Assembly: GCA_964247055.1 (NCBI GenBank)
Contig: OZ176057.1
Coordinates: 6,289,327 to 6,353,326 of the forward strand
Direction: 5' to 3'
DNA: 64,000 nt
Source: Paragordius varius
Taxonomy: Eukaryota > Nematomorpha
Each line of letters begins with the position of its first letter. The stretch's first letter is position 1. Shown here one piece after another: positions 1 through 11,868 of the stretch. Under the pieces are notes generated by a model that was not told where the DNA came from, searched no databases, and was given only the letters and a program-made list of their open reading frames with translations. A program made the translations under genes and the position numbers.

Positions 1-149
1 AAAATTCGTGTTTTACAAGTATTCGCGGGAGATCCATTATAGAACTATTATATGTTTTTTAAAAAGGCCACCAAAAACATAATTTGGTTATATATTTTAC
101 CGTAAAAGTTATAGGTAATTCAATGAAACAATTAGATGTGCATACCTAC

Positions 150-518
150 AGCAAGTCATTGGCCGACCATTGATCGGTGGCCTCTTTGCGCAAAGAGATT
201 TGTAAAAAATCGGTGAAAGCTCTCGAAATAGATTTTGGCAAAGTTGGAGTCCTTGTTTCGATAATTTTATGTGATATCTAACTGAAAATGAAGAGGGAAT
301 TCAAAGATAAATTTAATTTCCAAACTCCACTTTATGCCAGCGTATGGAGGGTTTCCTTCAACTAATTTGATTAATATTATTCCAAAGGACCAAATGCACT
401 TTGCAACATTAGAGTCTCGACAGAGCATATCGTAGGCCATGTAAAATGGCGTTCCGACGATGTCTGAAGTAAAATTGGTTGAACGGAAGCAGGAAATACC
501 AAAGTCAACCATATCCAT
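150..518 (-). pseudogene. Ste20-like kinase C-lobe fragment, type A copy 1
   Basis: Read on the minus strand, it starts with a DFG segment (VDFGIS), an activation loop ending GTPFYMAYD, and a subdomain IX-like SFGIILIKL-EGNPPY. After a short intron-like gap it continues with a subdomain X-XI exon containing FTDF and DRWSAND-LL. This order matches STE20/MST/GCK kinases, where GTPFWMAPE and DIWSLGI are expected. The APE motif is AYD here. No N-lobe, Lys/Glu pair or HRD loop is visible, so it cannot be a working kinase. The preserved intron indicates DNA duplication rather than retroposition. Confidence 0.7.
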
Positions 519-2130
519 AAAATAGATTAAATAAACGCCTTTTTCTCATATCAAAGTTTAAATGTTATGAAACAATGGGCTAAAATAAAAAATTAATTAA
601 TCAAAATATGTTTAATATAATTTGCGTAATTTAAGGCGTTTGATTAGTAATACAACTACGTATGATATGATTCGTATAACTTTATTTAAATTTGATTAAC
701 CATGATAAATGTCATCAAACTAAAACACACAAAAATATATAATATGTTTAATAGCACAACAAATGAGATTCAAATGATTTTTCAATCGTACAACTAAGCC
801 ATAATGAATAATGATGAAAGATGGTATGAAACTAGCGGCAACCTAAATAGTGGCGGAACGATAGTCTATAACCATTAATCGAAATATTTATAAAAATTCA
901 ATAATCCAAAACTAAGACGATATTTAAAATGTTGTTGCACTAAAGACGATCAACAATTATCACATAAATTCTATCGACGAAAAAATAATTGAGAAAAACT
1001 TATAAAAACTAAATGGCGCCTTGAATCTACCATTAATATACATAAAAATTCTGTCATACAATATTTAATACATGGTTTTACTTTGGAAGAAATAGCGATT
1101 GTGATAAAAGATATACCATTTGCACTTATAGAGTGTCGTTGAACACTTAAAGTTGGTCCTTAAACATTTCATTTTGTCCTTAAACAGTTGAAGTTGGTCC
1201 TTAAAATTTTTAAGATTTATTTAACCATTAAGTAATAATTTCAAATTAAACTAAGTGTATCAATTACATTTTTTATTAAACCAAGACCCTAAGGGATTTA
1301 TTACTAATAAATAATAAAATTTATAAAATATGATTCTCTTTCTAAATAAATATTTAACGTTTTGTCTTTATAAAGAATTTTTAGGCATGCATTTTGTCCT
1401 TTATTTTTATTATTTCAAATTAAACGGTTGTTGGCAGTAAGGAAAAATATAAAATGCAATAAATAATTTTTAGCATATACCAGAATTTATTTAACATATT
1501 GTCTATAAAAATACAGAGAAAATTATGGTCTAAAAAACTATACTGGAAAGGAAAGTTTTTAAATTTTATTCCCCAAGTCTCAAAGTCCCAACATTGTGTA
1601 AAAAGTGCGCACTTTATGTGCATGAAAAAATCTATTCGTCCTTCGAAACTTTATGTGCGCCCCGCCATAAATTTGAACATTCATATTTAACAATAGTAAA
1701 CTCACAAAGTCTTATTAATCACAATATTTCTTAAACAATTTTTTTAAATTGATCAATTTAATTAGCAGGGACTAGAAAAATTGTTAAATTGCGTTTACAT
1801 TTTTCAGTCTTTTGTTTGAAATCGAATAAATTCAATATAAATGCCCATATATATTTCGAATCCTGCTCACTAGATATTTTCAGCTAAAAATGCAGCCCGC
1901 GAAACCATTTGTGTTAAACAGTCCTATTCTAGTAATTTGTATTTTTGCATTTAAAGGTTTCTAATACTACATTTACAATAATTATTCTTAACTTGAACGG
2001 AAGCGTTAAAATGAGTAAATTTATTTCAATACAAATTTATTTTTGAGTGTAAAATCAAAAAACTAAACTTGTCCGGTTTATCAATTAATCGTTTGCATTA
2101 TACCAAACACTTTATTAAATACTGTATTAT

Positions 2131-2515
2131 ATGGTTGATTTTTGCATTTCCTGCTTCCGTTCAACCAACTTTACTCCATACATTGTTGGTACACGCCTTC
2201 TTTATATGGCATGCGATATGCTCTGTCAAGACGCCTATGATTACAAAGTGGACATTTGGATCTTGGGAATTATAACAATCAAATTAGTTGAAGGCAACAA
2301 CTCTCCAAACGTTGACATTTAGCGGAATCAATCAATTATACTATTTATTATTTAATATTCTACCTTCATTTTTGTTAGATACTACATAAATCATCTAAAC
2401 AAGGACACCAACCCTGCCGGAACCAATTTCCACAACTTTCCCTGATTTTCTACAAAACTCTTTGCCCAAAGAGGTCCCGATAGATGGTCAGCCTATGAAT
2501 TTATACATATACACA
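2131..2515 (+). pseudogene. Kinase C-lobe fragment, type B copy 1
   Basis: The plus strand reads VDFCIS, an activation loop with an extra residue near YMACDM, YDYKVDIW and IKLVEGN. About 100 bases later comes the subdomain X-XI exon (TLPEPIS, FPDFLQ, DRWSAYEF after a small frame change). It is the diverged, inverted partner of type A: the two meet tail to tail with about 400 bases between them (next type A at 2900-3270). The frame is damaged, and no upstream catalytic exons are visible. Confidence 0.6.
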
Positions 2516-2899
2516 TAATTAATTGACTTCTTTTTTATTGGGTTACCTATTATAAGATTTTTACGGTAAACTATATAAAGATATAATTTTTTTGGTCATA
2601 CCTTTTTTGGAACAATCAATCTCTTTGAGCGCATAGTTAATTCCATCACAGATCAAATACAATTCAAATCATCAAAAAATTTAATACCCATATGGTGTGT
2701 TGAATTACTCCATCAACACAAGTGTATAGTTTAAGTTACAAAATTCGTGTTTTTCAAGTATTAGTGGGAAATCATTTCAAAAAACACATACACTTAGATC
2801 TATTAAATGATTACAAAAAAGGCTTATAAAAACATTATTTGATTATATATTTTACCGTAAAAGTTATAGGCATTTCAATGAAAATATTAATGTGTATAC

Positions 2900-3270
2900 C
2901 TGCAGCAAGTCATTGGCCGACCATCGATCGGTGGCCTCTTTGCGCAAAGAGTTTCTTAAAAAATCGGTGAAAGCTCTCGAAATTGATTTCGGCAGGGTGA
3001 GGATCCCTGTTTTGATGATTTTATGGGATATCTAACTGAAAAGGAAAGTGGAATTTAAAGATAAATCTAATCTCTAAACTCCAATTTATGCCGTATGGAG
3101 GGTTTCCTACAACTAATTTGATCAGTATTATTCCAAAGGACCAAATGCACTTTGCAATCATGAGAGTCTCTACAGAGCATGTCGTAGGACATGTAAAATG
3201 GCGTTCCGACGATGTCTGAAGTAAAATTGGTTGAACGGAAGCAGGAAATACCAAAGTCAACCATATCCAT
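2900..3270 (-). pseudogene. Kinase C-lobe fragment, type A copy 2
   Basis: It is nearly identical to the type A copy at 150-518: VDFGIS, GTPFYMSYDML, GNPPYG, then the DRWSAND exon near 2905-3000. The frame shifts inside the activation segment, since two overlapping open frames each cover part of it, so it is broken. It belongs to the second tandem unit. Confidence 0.65.
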
Positions 3271-4845
3271 ATAATAGATTAAATGAACGCTTTTTTCTCA
3301 TATCAAAGTTTAAATGTTATGAAACAATGGGCTAAAATGAAAAATTAATTAATCAAAATATTTTTGGTAATTTTCGTAATTTAAGGCATTTGATTAGTAA
3401 TCCAACTACGTATGATATGATTCGTATAACTTTATTTAAATTTGATTAACCCAAATAAATGTCATCAAACTAAAACACACAAAAATATATAATATGTTTA
3501 ATAGCAAACAAATGAAATTCAAATGATTTTTCAATCGTACAACTAAGCCATAATGAATAATGATGAAAGATGGTATGAAACTAGCGGCAACCTAAATAGT
3601 GACAGAATGACAGTCCATAACCATTAATCAAAATATTTATAAAAATTCAATAATCCAAAACCAAGACGATATTAAAATGTTTGTTGCACTGGAGACGATC
3701 AACAATTATCACATAAATTCTATCGACAAAAAAATAATTGAGTAAAACTTATAAAAACTAAATGGCGCCTTGAATCTACCATTAATATACATGATTATTC
3801 TGTCATACAATATCTAATACCTGGTTTTACCTAGGAAGAAATAACGATTGTGATAAAAGATATACCATTTCCACTTATGGAGTAGCCTTAAACACTTCAA
3901 GTTGGTCCTTGAACAGTTGAAGTTGGTCCTTAAAATTTTTACGATTTATTTAACCATTAAGTAATTGCAATTTAATTAAACTAAGTGTATCAATTACTTT
4001 TTTTATTAAAATTTCAAAACCCTAAGGGATTTATTACTATTAAATAATAAAATTTATAAAATATAATTCTCTTTCTAAATAAATATTTAACGTTTTGTCT
4101 TTGTATTTTTAGACAGAATTTTGTCCTTTATTTTTATTATTTTAAATTAAACTGTACAGCAAGAAAAAATATAAAATGCAATAAATTATTTTTAGCATAT
4201 ACCAGAATTTATTTAACATATTGTCAATAAAAATACAGAGAAAATTATGGTCTAAAAAACTATACTGGAAAGGAAAGTTTTTAAATTTCATTCCCCAAGT
4301 CTCAAAGTCCCAACATTGTGTAAAAAATGCGCACTTTATGTGCATGAAAAACCTATTCGTCCTTCGAAACTTTATGTGCGCCCCGCCATAAATTTGGACA
4401 TTCATTAACAATAGTAAACTAACAAAGTCTTATTAATCACAATATTTCGTAAACAATTTTTTTAAATTGATCAATTTAATTAGCAGGGACTAGAAAAATT
4501 GTTAAATTGCGTTTACATTTTTCAGTCTTTTGTTTGAAATCTAATAAATTAATTACAATTGCCCATATATATTTCGAATCCTGCCCGCTAGATATTTTGA
4601 ACTAAAAATTTAGCCCGCGAAACCATTTGTGTTGGACAGCCCTATTCTATTAATTTGTTTGTTTTATGCACTAAAAGGCCTCTAATACATTTACAACAAT
4701 ACTCCTTAACTTGAATGGATGCGTTAAAATGAGTAAATTTATTTCAATAAAAATTTATTTTTGAGTGTAAAGATTAAAAAAATAAACTTGTAAGTCGGTT
4801 TATCAATTAATCTATAACATTATACCAAACACACTTTATTAAATA

Positions 4846-5225
4846 ATGTATTATATGGTTGACTTTGGCCTTTCCGTCCTCCGTTCAAGCAACTTTAGTC
4901 CAGACATTGTTGGAACACCCCTTTATATGGCCTACGACATGCTCAGTCTAGATACCTACGATCACAAAGTGTACATTAGGTTCTTGATTGTAATAATCAA
5001 ATTAGTTGAAGGTAACAACCCTCCAAACGTTGACATTTAGCGGAATCACGTAACTATACTATTTATCATTTTTAATTCGACTTTTATTTTTGTTAGATAC
5101 TACATAAAATCATCAAAACAAGAATCCCAACCCTGCCCAAATTAATTTCAACAGTTTTCACTGATTTTTATATGACTTTATGAGCAAACAAGCTACCGAT
5201 AGATGGTCAGCCTATGAATTTATGC
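4846..5225 (+). pseudogene. Kinase C-lobe fragment, type B copy 2
   Basis: It reads MVDFGLS, GTPLYMAYDMLS, YDHKV and IKLVEGNNPP, followed by a decayed subdomain X-XI exon near 5120-5220. It is the plus-strand partner of the type A fragment at 5610-5972 and belongs to the second tandem unit. Type B differs consistently from type A (FGLSVLRSSNF against FGISCFRSTNF), so the two lineages are old and were amplified together. Confidence 0.6.
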
Positions 5226-5609
5226 ATATACACATAATTAATTGACTTCTTTTTTATTGGGTTACCTATTATAAGATTTTTACGGTAAACTATATAAAGA
5301 TATAATTTTTTTGGTCATACCTTTTTTAAAACAATCAATCTCTCCGAATTAATAGCGCATAGTTAATTCCATCACAGATCGATTCCAATTCAAATCTGCA
5401 AAAAATTAATACCCATATGGTGTGTTGAATTACTCCATCAACACAAGTGTGTTGTTTAAACAAAATTCGTGTTTTACAAGTATTCGCGGGAGATCCATTT
5501 ACATATAGATCTATTATATGTTTTAAAAAAGGCTTCCAAAAAATTTTTTGGTTATATAGTTTACCGTAAAAGTTATAGGTAATTTCATGAATAATTAGAT
5601 GTGCATACC

Positions 5610-5972
5610 CGCGGCAAGTCATTGGCCGACCATTGATCGGTGGCCTCTTTGCGCAAAAAGTTTTGTAAAAAATCGGTGAAAGCTTTCGAAATAGATTTCG
5701 GTAGGGTGGGGATCCCTGTTTTATGATTTTATGTGATATCTAACTGAAAATGAAGGTAGATTTTAAAGATAAATCTAATTTCCAAACTCCACTTTATGCC
5801 GTATGGAGGGTTTCCTACAACTAATTTGATTAGTATTATTCCAAAGGACCAAATCCACTTTGCAATCATAAGAGTCTTGACAGAGCATGTCGTAGGCCAT
5901 GTAAAATGGCGTTCCGACGATGTCTGAAGTAAAATTGGTTGAACGGAAGCAGGAAATACCAAAGTCAACCAT
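5610..5972 (-). pseudogene. Kinase C-lobe fragment, type A copy 3
   Basis: It has the same two-exon C-lobe segment as the other type A copies (VDFGIS, GTPFYMAYDML, GNPPYG, then FTDF..DRWSAND). The minus strand beyond it (5335-5622) has an open stretch through the convergent spacer that also lies between the other A/B pairs. Upstream of its DFG exon (5976 onward) the sequence leaves the tandem unit and matches the plus-strand sequence before the type A copy at 39502 in inverted orientation. Confidence 0.65.
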
Positions 5973-5975
5973 ATA

Positions 5976-8080
5976 TTATTTAGTAAATACTTTTTTTCTT
6001 ATATTTTTGCCAAATTCGCTAAAATATTTGAGTAAATCGCAATAGAAATAATTAGAAATCAAGATATCTTTGGTATAATTATAGCGAATTTTTGCCGTCC
6101 TAGAATATATTTTATTTGTATTGAAAAAAGACGTCTGATTCAAATACAACCAACCTGTTATATAATACACGATTGTTGGTAACTTTATTATAATTAAAAT
6201 AATTACACCAACAATACAACCATTTTTACCCAAAACAAAACTAAAATATATATCATATTTTTAATAGCAAAACAAGTGAAATGCAAATAGATTTTCAATC
6301 GCTAGATTAATTGCATGATCAAACTGCAAACCATAATAAATAATGGTGAGAGATGGTATGGAAGATAAAAGAGAAACCAGTCGAAACCTTAATGGTGACG
6401 AAATGATAGCGTGAAATCCTTACTTGCAAGAAAGAATGACATTCATAAATGATGTTAATGATTAAAACATGTATATTAATATAAAAAACTGCTGAACAGC
6501 ACAAGTAAAGACCTAAAACTGGATTAAGACATATGAAAATATTTATAGAATTTGAATAGTTGGCTGCATTAGATTAACAATATAATTATGTTCCTAGCGA
6601 CGAAGAAATAATCGAGAAATTTTAAATACTAATTTAAACCTTGAATCTGAGATCAATAGATATAAAAATTTGGTCATACGAGGTTTCATCCTACATGATT
6701 TTACCACAGAAGAAATTGTGTTTTTAATAAAAGATATGGAATCAAAAACAAAATTACCGCTTAAATAATATCTGCATAAACAAATGAGGTACTCCGATAA
6801 GACTTAAATTTTTAAAAGAGCTGTTTTATTCGATATATTAAAGCTACGCAATTCCTGGTAGGAAAGCCATATTTAACCCATCTATAAAAATATAAATGCC
6901 TTAAATTGCTCCAACTATCAGCCAGTAAGAATTTTAAAACACAGTATATCAAAATATAACAATAATTAAAAATAAATTCTCTTTCCAAGGGAGTGAATTT
7001 ACTTAGAGAATACATATTCAAATAAATTGGCTGCAAGACATCTTTATAATTTTGAGAACATTGAAACCATTTTTCCTATGACATCTTAACACTAGATTTG
7101 GTCACATAAACTAATCCTGTATAGACTCATCTGCTGAATAAATTTTTTTATTACTGCCCTCAACCGAAAGAGGCCTAAAAACATCTTGTCGCACACCAAA
7201 CAAGATTTTAAAATTTTATATTCCACAAGATGAACAAAATACCATAAATATCGAATGGAATACCTTTATATGGGCCAAACAAATAATTTTTAATATATCA
7301 TTCTTGTAGTATGATAACCAGTGCAAATAAATTCATATGTATGGTTTTATTTTATTATTTAATTTATGATATATTACATTTCATTCTTTTGTAGACGATA
7401 TATTTTTTGGGTCCTTATATACTCCACCTTGTATAGAAACTTTTGTTTAAAAATTGTTTTGGAAAAATCAATATCAAACATTATTCTATATTAGATAAAA
7501 AAGCTTTTTTAGAGTTTTTCTACAAAGATATCACCAAAACTTGATTTAAAAAGCTGATTGTTTCAATACCATATCCGCCGCTAAATGTATGAAGTTTTTT
7601 AAATTTAATTATTGGTTATTTAACCATTATACATACTGTGCATAAAATCGGGTGATATAAATAGCAAAAATTTATGGTGCTCTTGTTTTTTGGCTTTACG
7701 ACTTTTGTGATTGACCCATATCGAAAAGAGCGCACATTATATATAAAAATTTATATGGTTAAAATCAAAGGTTTCATTCCAAAAAATATTAAATAATATC
7801 TAAACTATATTTGAGCAAAACATATATTAAAATTATTTGATCCCTCAAATGGAAGAGTTTTCTAATAATAAAATAAAACATGTTGGATTTGCACAACAAT
7901 TTATACTATAACATAAAAAACTTTTGAGGAAATGCATACTTTGAGCAAAAAATTTAGATAAAATTTTGTTAAAGCATGACCGCGTGGTGAAAAATGTTTT
8001 AAAAGCTTTTAGGTCCAAAACTATATGACCGGATGTTTATCATTTATATCGCATCAGAGTTTTTACTAGATAATTAATAA
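5976..8080. repeat. Decayed interspersed repeat (inverted copy at 37.6-39.5 kb)
   Basis: This block is the reverse complement of 37620-39490. For example, the 7085-7200 stretch, with CCCTCAACCGAAAGAGGCC, reappears inverted at 38283-38360. A more diverged relative lies at 45210-47090, and part of the theme (AATAATG..GAGATGGTATG) also occurs in the tandem-unit spacers at 800-830 and 3555-3580. Short coding-like traces exist but I could not assign a transposon class. It is old and heavily interrupted. No host gene is seen. Confidence 0.6.
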
Positions 8081-10097
8081 ACAATCAAACCAAAATGGGA
8101 CTGTTATAGTTAGGTATTTTATTGTTTATATCCGTATCAAATCATTAGTATATATTGCTTATTAACCAATTAATAAAAATGCTTTAATAATTGTTTTACC
8201 CCGTAATGTGTAAGGTTGAAAGCTATGACTGCGTGAAAGTTTAACAATAACACGGCAAACCGCAATTCTTACTATTTTGGTATTTCAATTTAAACCAAAT
8301 ACCGGATAAAATAGAATCAATTTATGTCGCTAACATCCAGGTTTTTATTCTCTAGATTTTAGTATTTACAGTGGAAATTAATAATCTCCTCCTGAGTTTT
8401 CATTGGTTTCTGGCCCCTCCAGCCAAAGTTTCATATGTATATTTAAAATATAATAGGATGTAAAATATTCTAACTCTTTTATAACGTAATAACTCAGTTA
8501 AGAAGTCCAGTTTATACACGATTCTGCTTTGAATGTAATATAGCCCGTTCTATCCTACTCGCCCCGCCTTTCCTAGGCTACTGTGTGTATGTCTAATGCA
8601 AAAAGTTGGTATAGTTAGGTTTATAGCATCCCTATTTTGTGTATCTTAAAAAGTTTTTCTGCACCATAAAATAGCTATTAATTATTTCCACTTCATTGCC
8701 TCTTCACTTTTTTTGTCCCAGTATTGGGGGCAGTTTTTCAAGAACTTAATTTTGTAACTAACCATAGTTTATAAAGTTATTTTAGTTAAAATTTAATTAT
8801 CAAACATTTTTTTTCTAGATAAAAAGCTAATATTTTTACAGTTTACCAACAAAAATCAGCTCCGATACACGATTGAAATTAACACTTGATATTAAAATTA
8901 AAATATATCAAGTTTTTTAGGTATAATGTAGCTTGGAAATTTTAATATTAATTGGTCACATTTAACTAAAATATATATCGCCTGTTAAGCGACATAAAAA
9001 ATATGGCTAAAATAAGTTTGAGATGTTACATATTAAAAAAGTTGTTTTGGCTTACTACATAATGATTCAGATCCACAAATTTTAAACCGCTAGACAAAAC
9101 TACTCAAAGAGGAAATGGAGTGTTAACACATGGATACACCATATTCATTTTAATCCTTTGATTCAAATTGTGGTAATTGGATACCCCAGGCCTGTTTAAA
9201 ATTAAATACTTTTAAAAAAATCAAAATCATGACAATACTTTGCATCTTAACATTAATAAACCAAAACATATAAAAAATTTTATTCAAGAATACTTCATAT
9301 TACTTATTTTAATGTTAAAACCGTGTGCAATAGCTAAATTAAAAAATAATACAAAATACACCACTTTTTCTATTTCTACTAATGATAGATGTAATTTATA
9401 TAAATCTTTTAAAGTTAGAATCAAATAACCACCGTTTTTTGCAAAACTTTAGTAAAAAAATCGAGCCGAAGTAGATTGACATGGAACTTTTTTTCAAAAC
9501 AAAATTTTATTTAGACATTTTGGCTTTTATATATAATTTTTATTAGGAAGCATAAATTTAAATTGGGACGGCTTCCTACAGTAGTTTTACAAAAATATCA
9601 ATTTTGGAGTATTTTGATACCCAAATTGGATCGAATTGTGAATTTAGTTGACATTTATTCTCAGAAACAAAATAGAAATACGTTAAATTACGCTCTTATG
9701 TTATATCTAAATTGTTACACTAAATTTAATAGTAAAATGTTTATTAATATAAAAATATTTTAATGTATTCTTTTTTGTATTGCTCCAACTTTTGAAAAAA
9801 TATTTTAAAATAAATACAAAACGAAGGCCTATCATTTTTTAAAAATAAAAACTCTTGAATGACATACAATTATGGTTCAAAATAAATTTTTAAACTTCAA
9901 ACAAAATTAAATTTTAAATGGCTATTTATGCGTTTATCAACGTTATAATCAATTTTTAGCCTCTCATATCATTTTTAATAATATAATTTAATTTAAAATA
10001 AACTTTTATCCCAACAAGCTATTTTTATCAAGGATGATATCGTGCTTCTTTAGGATTTCTAGTGGTTTTATTTTTAAATATTTGAATAAATTATCGC
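8081..10097. other. Gene-free A+T-rich stretch before ELP6
   Basis: I see no exon with supporting splice sites. The few open frames are A+T-rich and short. A stretch at about 8815-8960 is weakly similar to 54440-54600 (shared ATATTTTTACAG and GATTGAAATTAA motifs), probably an old dispersed repeat. The ELP6 promoter should lie in the last few hundred bases, but I see no decisive motif. Confidence 0.5.
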
Positions 10098-10859
10098 ATG
10101 TTTTCAGCCCTTGATAAATATTTAGATTTGGAATTAGAAAATACCAAGTTTATATATATTTCCAAAGAAAACAACAGTGGAAATTGTTTCATACTACATT
10201 TTTTACATAAATATTTAGCCGAGAACACATTTGTTTTATTTCTTCATTCCAATCACTCCTTCAATCATTATTACCTGAATCTTTTAAAAATTGGAAAAAA
10301 TTTACAAAACTACAAATCAACCAAGAATATCATATTTTACGATTTAACAAAAGCAGACCTCGATAATGTTTTAACTGATACGATCAAACATATAACGGAT
10401 TCTAACACAAAATGTTATGTATTAATTGACGATCTCCATTTATTATTTTCCTTGCATGATGAATCTGTTTATAAAATTTTGGCATTCTTACAAACAATCA
10501 TTGCCCTTTCAAAACGACAAAATAGTTTATTAACCCAAATAATTATCACCAGTTTTACTAATTATTCCCCAAAAATATTTTGCCAAGAAAATATTTTAGA
10601 TGCTTTTTGTAACAAAATGTGTGACTTAAAATTACATGCCCTAACCCTTAAATCCGGACAAACTGTCGAAGCTTCTGGAAAAGTAATATTTTTAATAAAT
10701 TTAACACTTTTTTATGTCAAATAGTTGATTGTTTCCTATAAAAACATGGACTTGTCAAACATTTTCTCAATCTCATCTGAAGAGCAAACCGCACTCAACA
10801 AAGTACAAAGTTTCATATATACCGTCACTGAAAGAAATTTACATCTCAAGATTGTTTAA
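10098..10859 (+). CDS. ELP6: Elongator complex protein 6 (ELP6), two exons
   Basis: Exons are 10098-10682 and 10725-10859, with a 42-base GT..AG intron; the phases agree and give 239 residues (human ELP6 is 266). Elp6 forms the RecA-like Elp4-Elp5-Elp6 ring of Elongator, which supports wobble-uridine modification of tRNAs. The match is collinear: an N-terminal strand followed by the NCFILHFLHKYL helix where P-loop proteins carry Walker A (degenerate in Elp6), SFNHYY, a buried VLIDDLHLLFSL strand where Walker B would be (VLLVDDLSVLLSL in human), and the late LTLKSGQTVEASGK-LIV segment matching the human LRAEGLATGFCRDVHGQL region. The first in-frame ATG is used. It converges on MAN1, with about 1 kb between the stops. 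A coding role for the second exon rests on phase and family alignment. Confidence 0.85.
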
Positions 10860-10897
10860 TTTACCTATTCGATACAAATTAATTTATTTATATCTGA

Positions 10898-10903
10898 AAT
10901 AAA
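10898..10903 (+). terminator. Poly(A) signal of ELP6
   Basis: AATAAA lies 39 bases after the ELP6 stop codon, a usual spacing for a short 3' UTR. In such A+T-rich DNA the hexamer is common by chance. Confidence 0.45.
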
Positions 10904-11197
10904 TATTAAATTTTATTGATTTACATATTCATATGACCAAAACCATTTTTTGTGAACAAAGATATATTATTTTGTCAAAATTATATTTTTTAATCCAAAT
11001 ACTTAAATTTTATTAAATTATATACAATTAAAAAAGCTTATTAAAATAAATTATACCAAAATAGATTTGGGTTTTACTAAAAAAAATAAAGCTTTCGAGC
11101 ATATTTTGCCCAAAAGTTTTAATTTTTTCGCTGAAAATCATTTTTCTCCATTTTTTTAATAAAGATACATAATTAACCTAAAACAAATAATTATAAT

Positions 11198-11473
11198 TAC
11201 AGTAAAATTAAAAATTATACGGACAAAACGTAATCTTATAAGGCAAATATTTTTATTTATAAAGAGGACCATACTTTTATATACCTTAATATTTCCTATA
11301 TAAGCTATTTAGTTAGAATTGTAAATGGATTTGACTGGGTTAATAAATATCTTTATTTAACACTTTACCATTTAAAACAAGGAGTTTAATTGAATTAAAT
11401 TAAGGTTTAAAAGTATTGTATTTTATATTTTTAGATTTTTACGTTTTGTCTTTATAATTTCAGTTTTTACTTT
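11198..11473. mobile_element. Palindromic MITE copy (ELP6/MAN1 intergenic)
   Basis: It opens with TACAGTAAAATT, then ATTATACGGACAAAACGTAA, and closes with the complement (TTACGTTTTGTC, then TTTCAGTTTTTACTTTA). It belongs to the ~250-290 bp palindromic family found throughout the window, with TA at the outer edges. It occupies part of the 1 kb between the convergent ELP6 and MAN1 stops; nothing else is seen there. Confidence 0.75.
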
Positions 11474-11816
11474 AATACTATATCATACTTAAACCTTTCG
11501 TATATATTTCCATATATTTAACCTAAAAATTATCTCAATAAATGCTTTGCATGATCCTATAAATAAAATATAATTGGTTTTTATAAATCAAATAAAAACA
11601 ATTTTAGAATTAAATGAAAACTAGGGCATCTCAATTTAAAGTTAAAATGTCATTAGAACCATTTTATAATTATAAACCTCTGTAAAATTCAATCAAAAAA
11701 AGTGGAATTAATTAATTTGAAACCCTTTTTTAAAAAAAATTGATTAAAGCAAAACAGAATCTACAAAGACTTGTAATTACAAAACATTAAATGTTAAATC
11801 ACTTAAAACAATTCAA

Positions 11817-11822
11817 TTTATT
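11817..11822 (-). terminator. Poly(A) signal of MAN1
   Basis: TTTATT on the plus strand gives AATAAA on the minus strand, about 47 bases past the MAN1 stop codon. Confidence 0.4.
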
Positions 11823-11868
11823 GAATAATCTTTCTTATTTATAATTACACACATATGAACGTATTTAT

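Larger units (their letters stand above)
1..5975. repeat. Tandem array of ~2.7 kb units carrying kinase fragments
   Basis: The opening bases AAAATTCGTGTTTTACAAG recur at about 2740 and 5462, so units are about 2739 and 2722 bases long, and the array probably extends left of the window. Each unit carries a minus-strand kinase fragment (type A), a ~1.6 kb A+T-rich spacer, and a plus-strand kinase fragment (type B). The spacers 600-1900 and 3340-4650 align almost base for base with small indels. They include a conserved open stretch (minus, 1420-1623 and 4142-4411) that I do not recognise. The third unit keeps its kinase part, then passes into a different repeat after about 5975. Confidence 0.85.

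Noticed and set aside
5976-8080. Assigning the decayed repeat to a named transposon class
   Set aside because: Only scattered coding traces remain; I see no catalytic motif or terminal structure that would decide the class.
10098-10682. ORC5 or another AAA+ ATPase for the ELP6 gene
   Set aside because: There is no Walker A glycine-lysine loop, and the order of segments fits Elp6 including the late SGQTVEASGK part.
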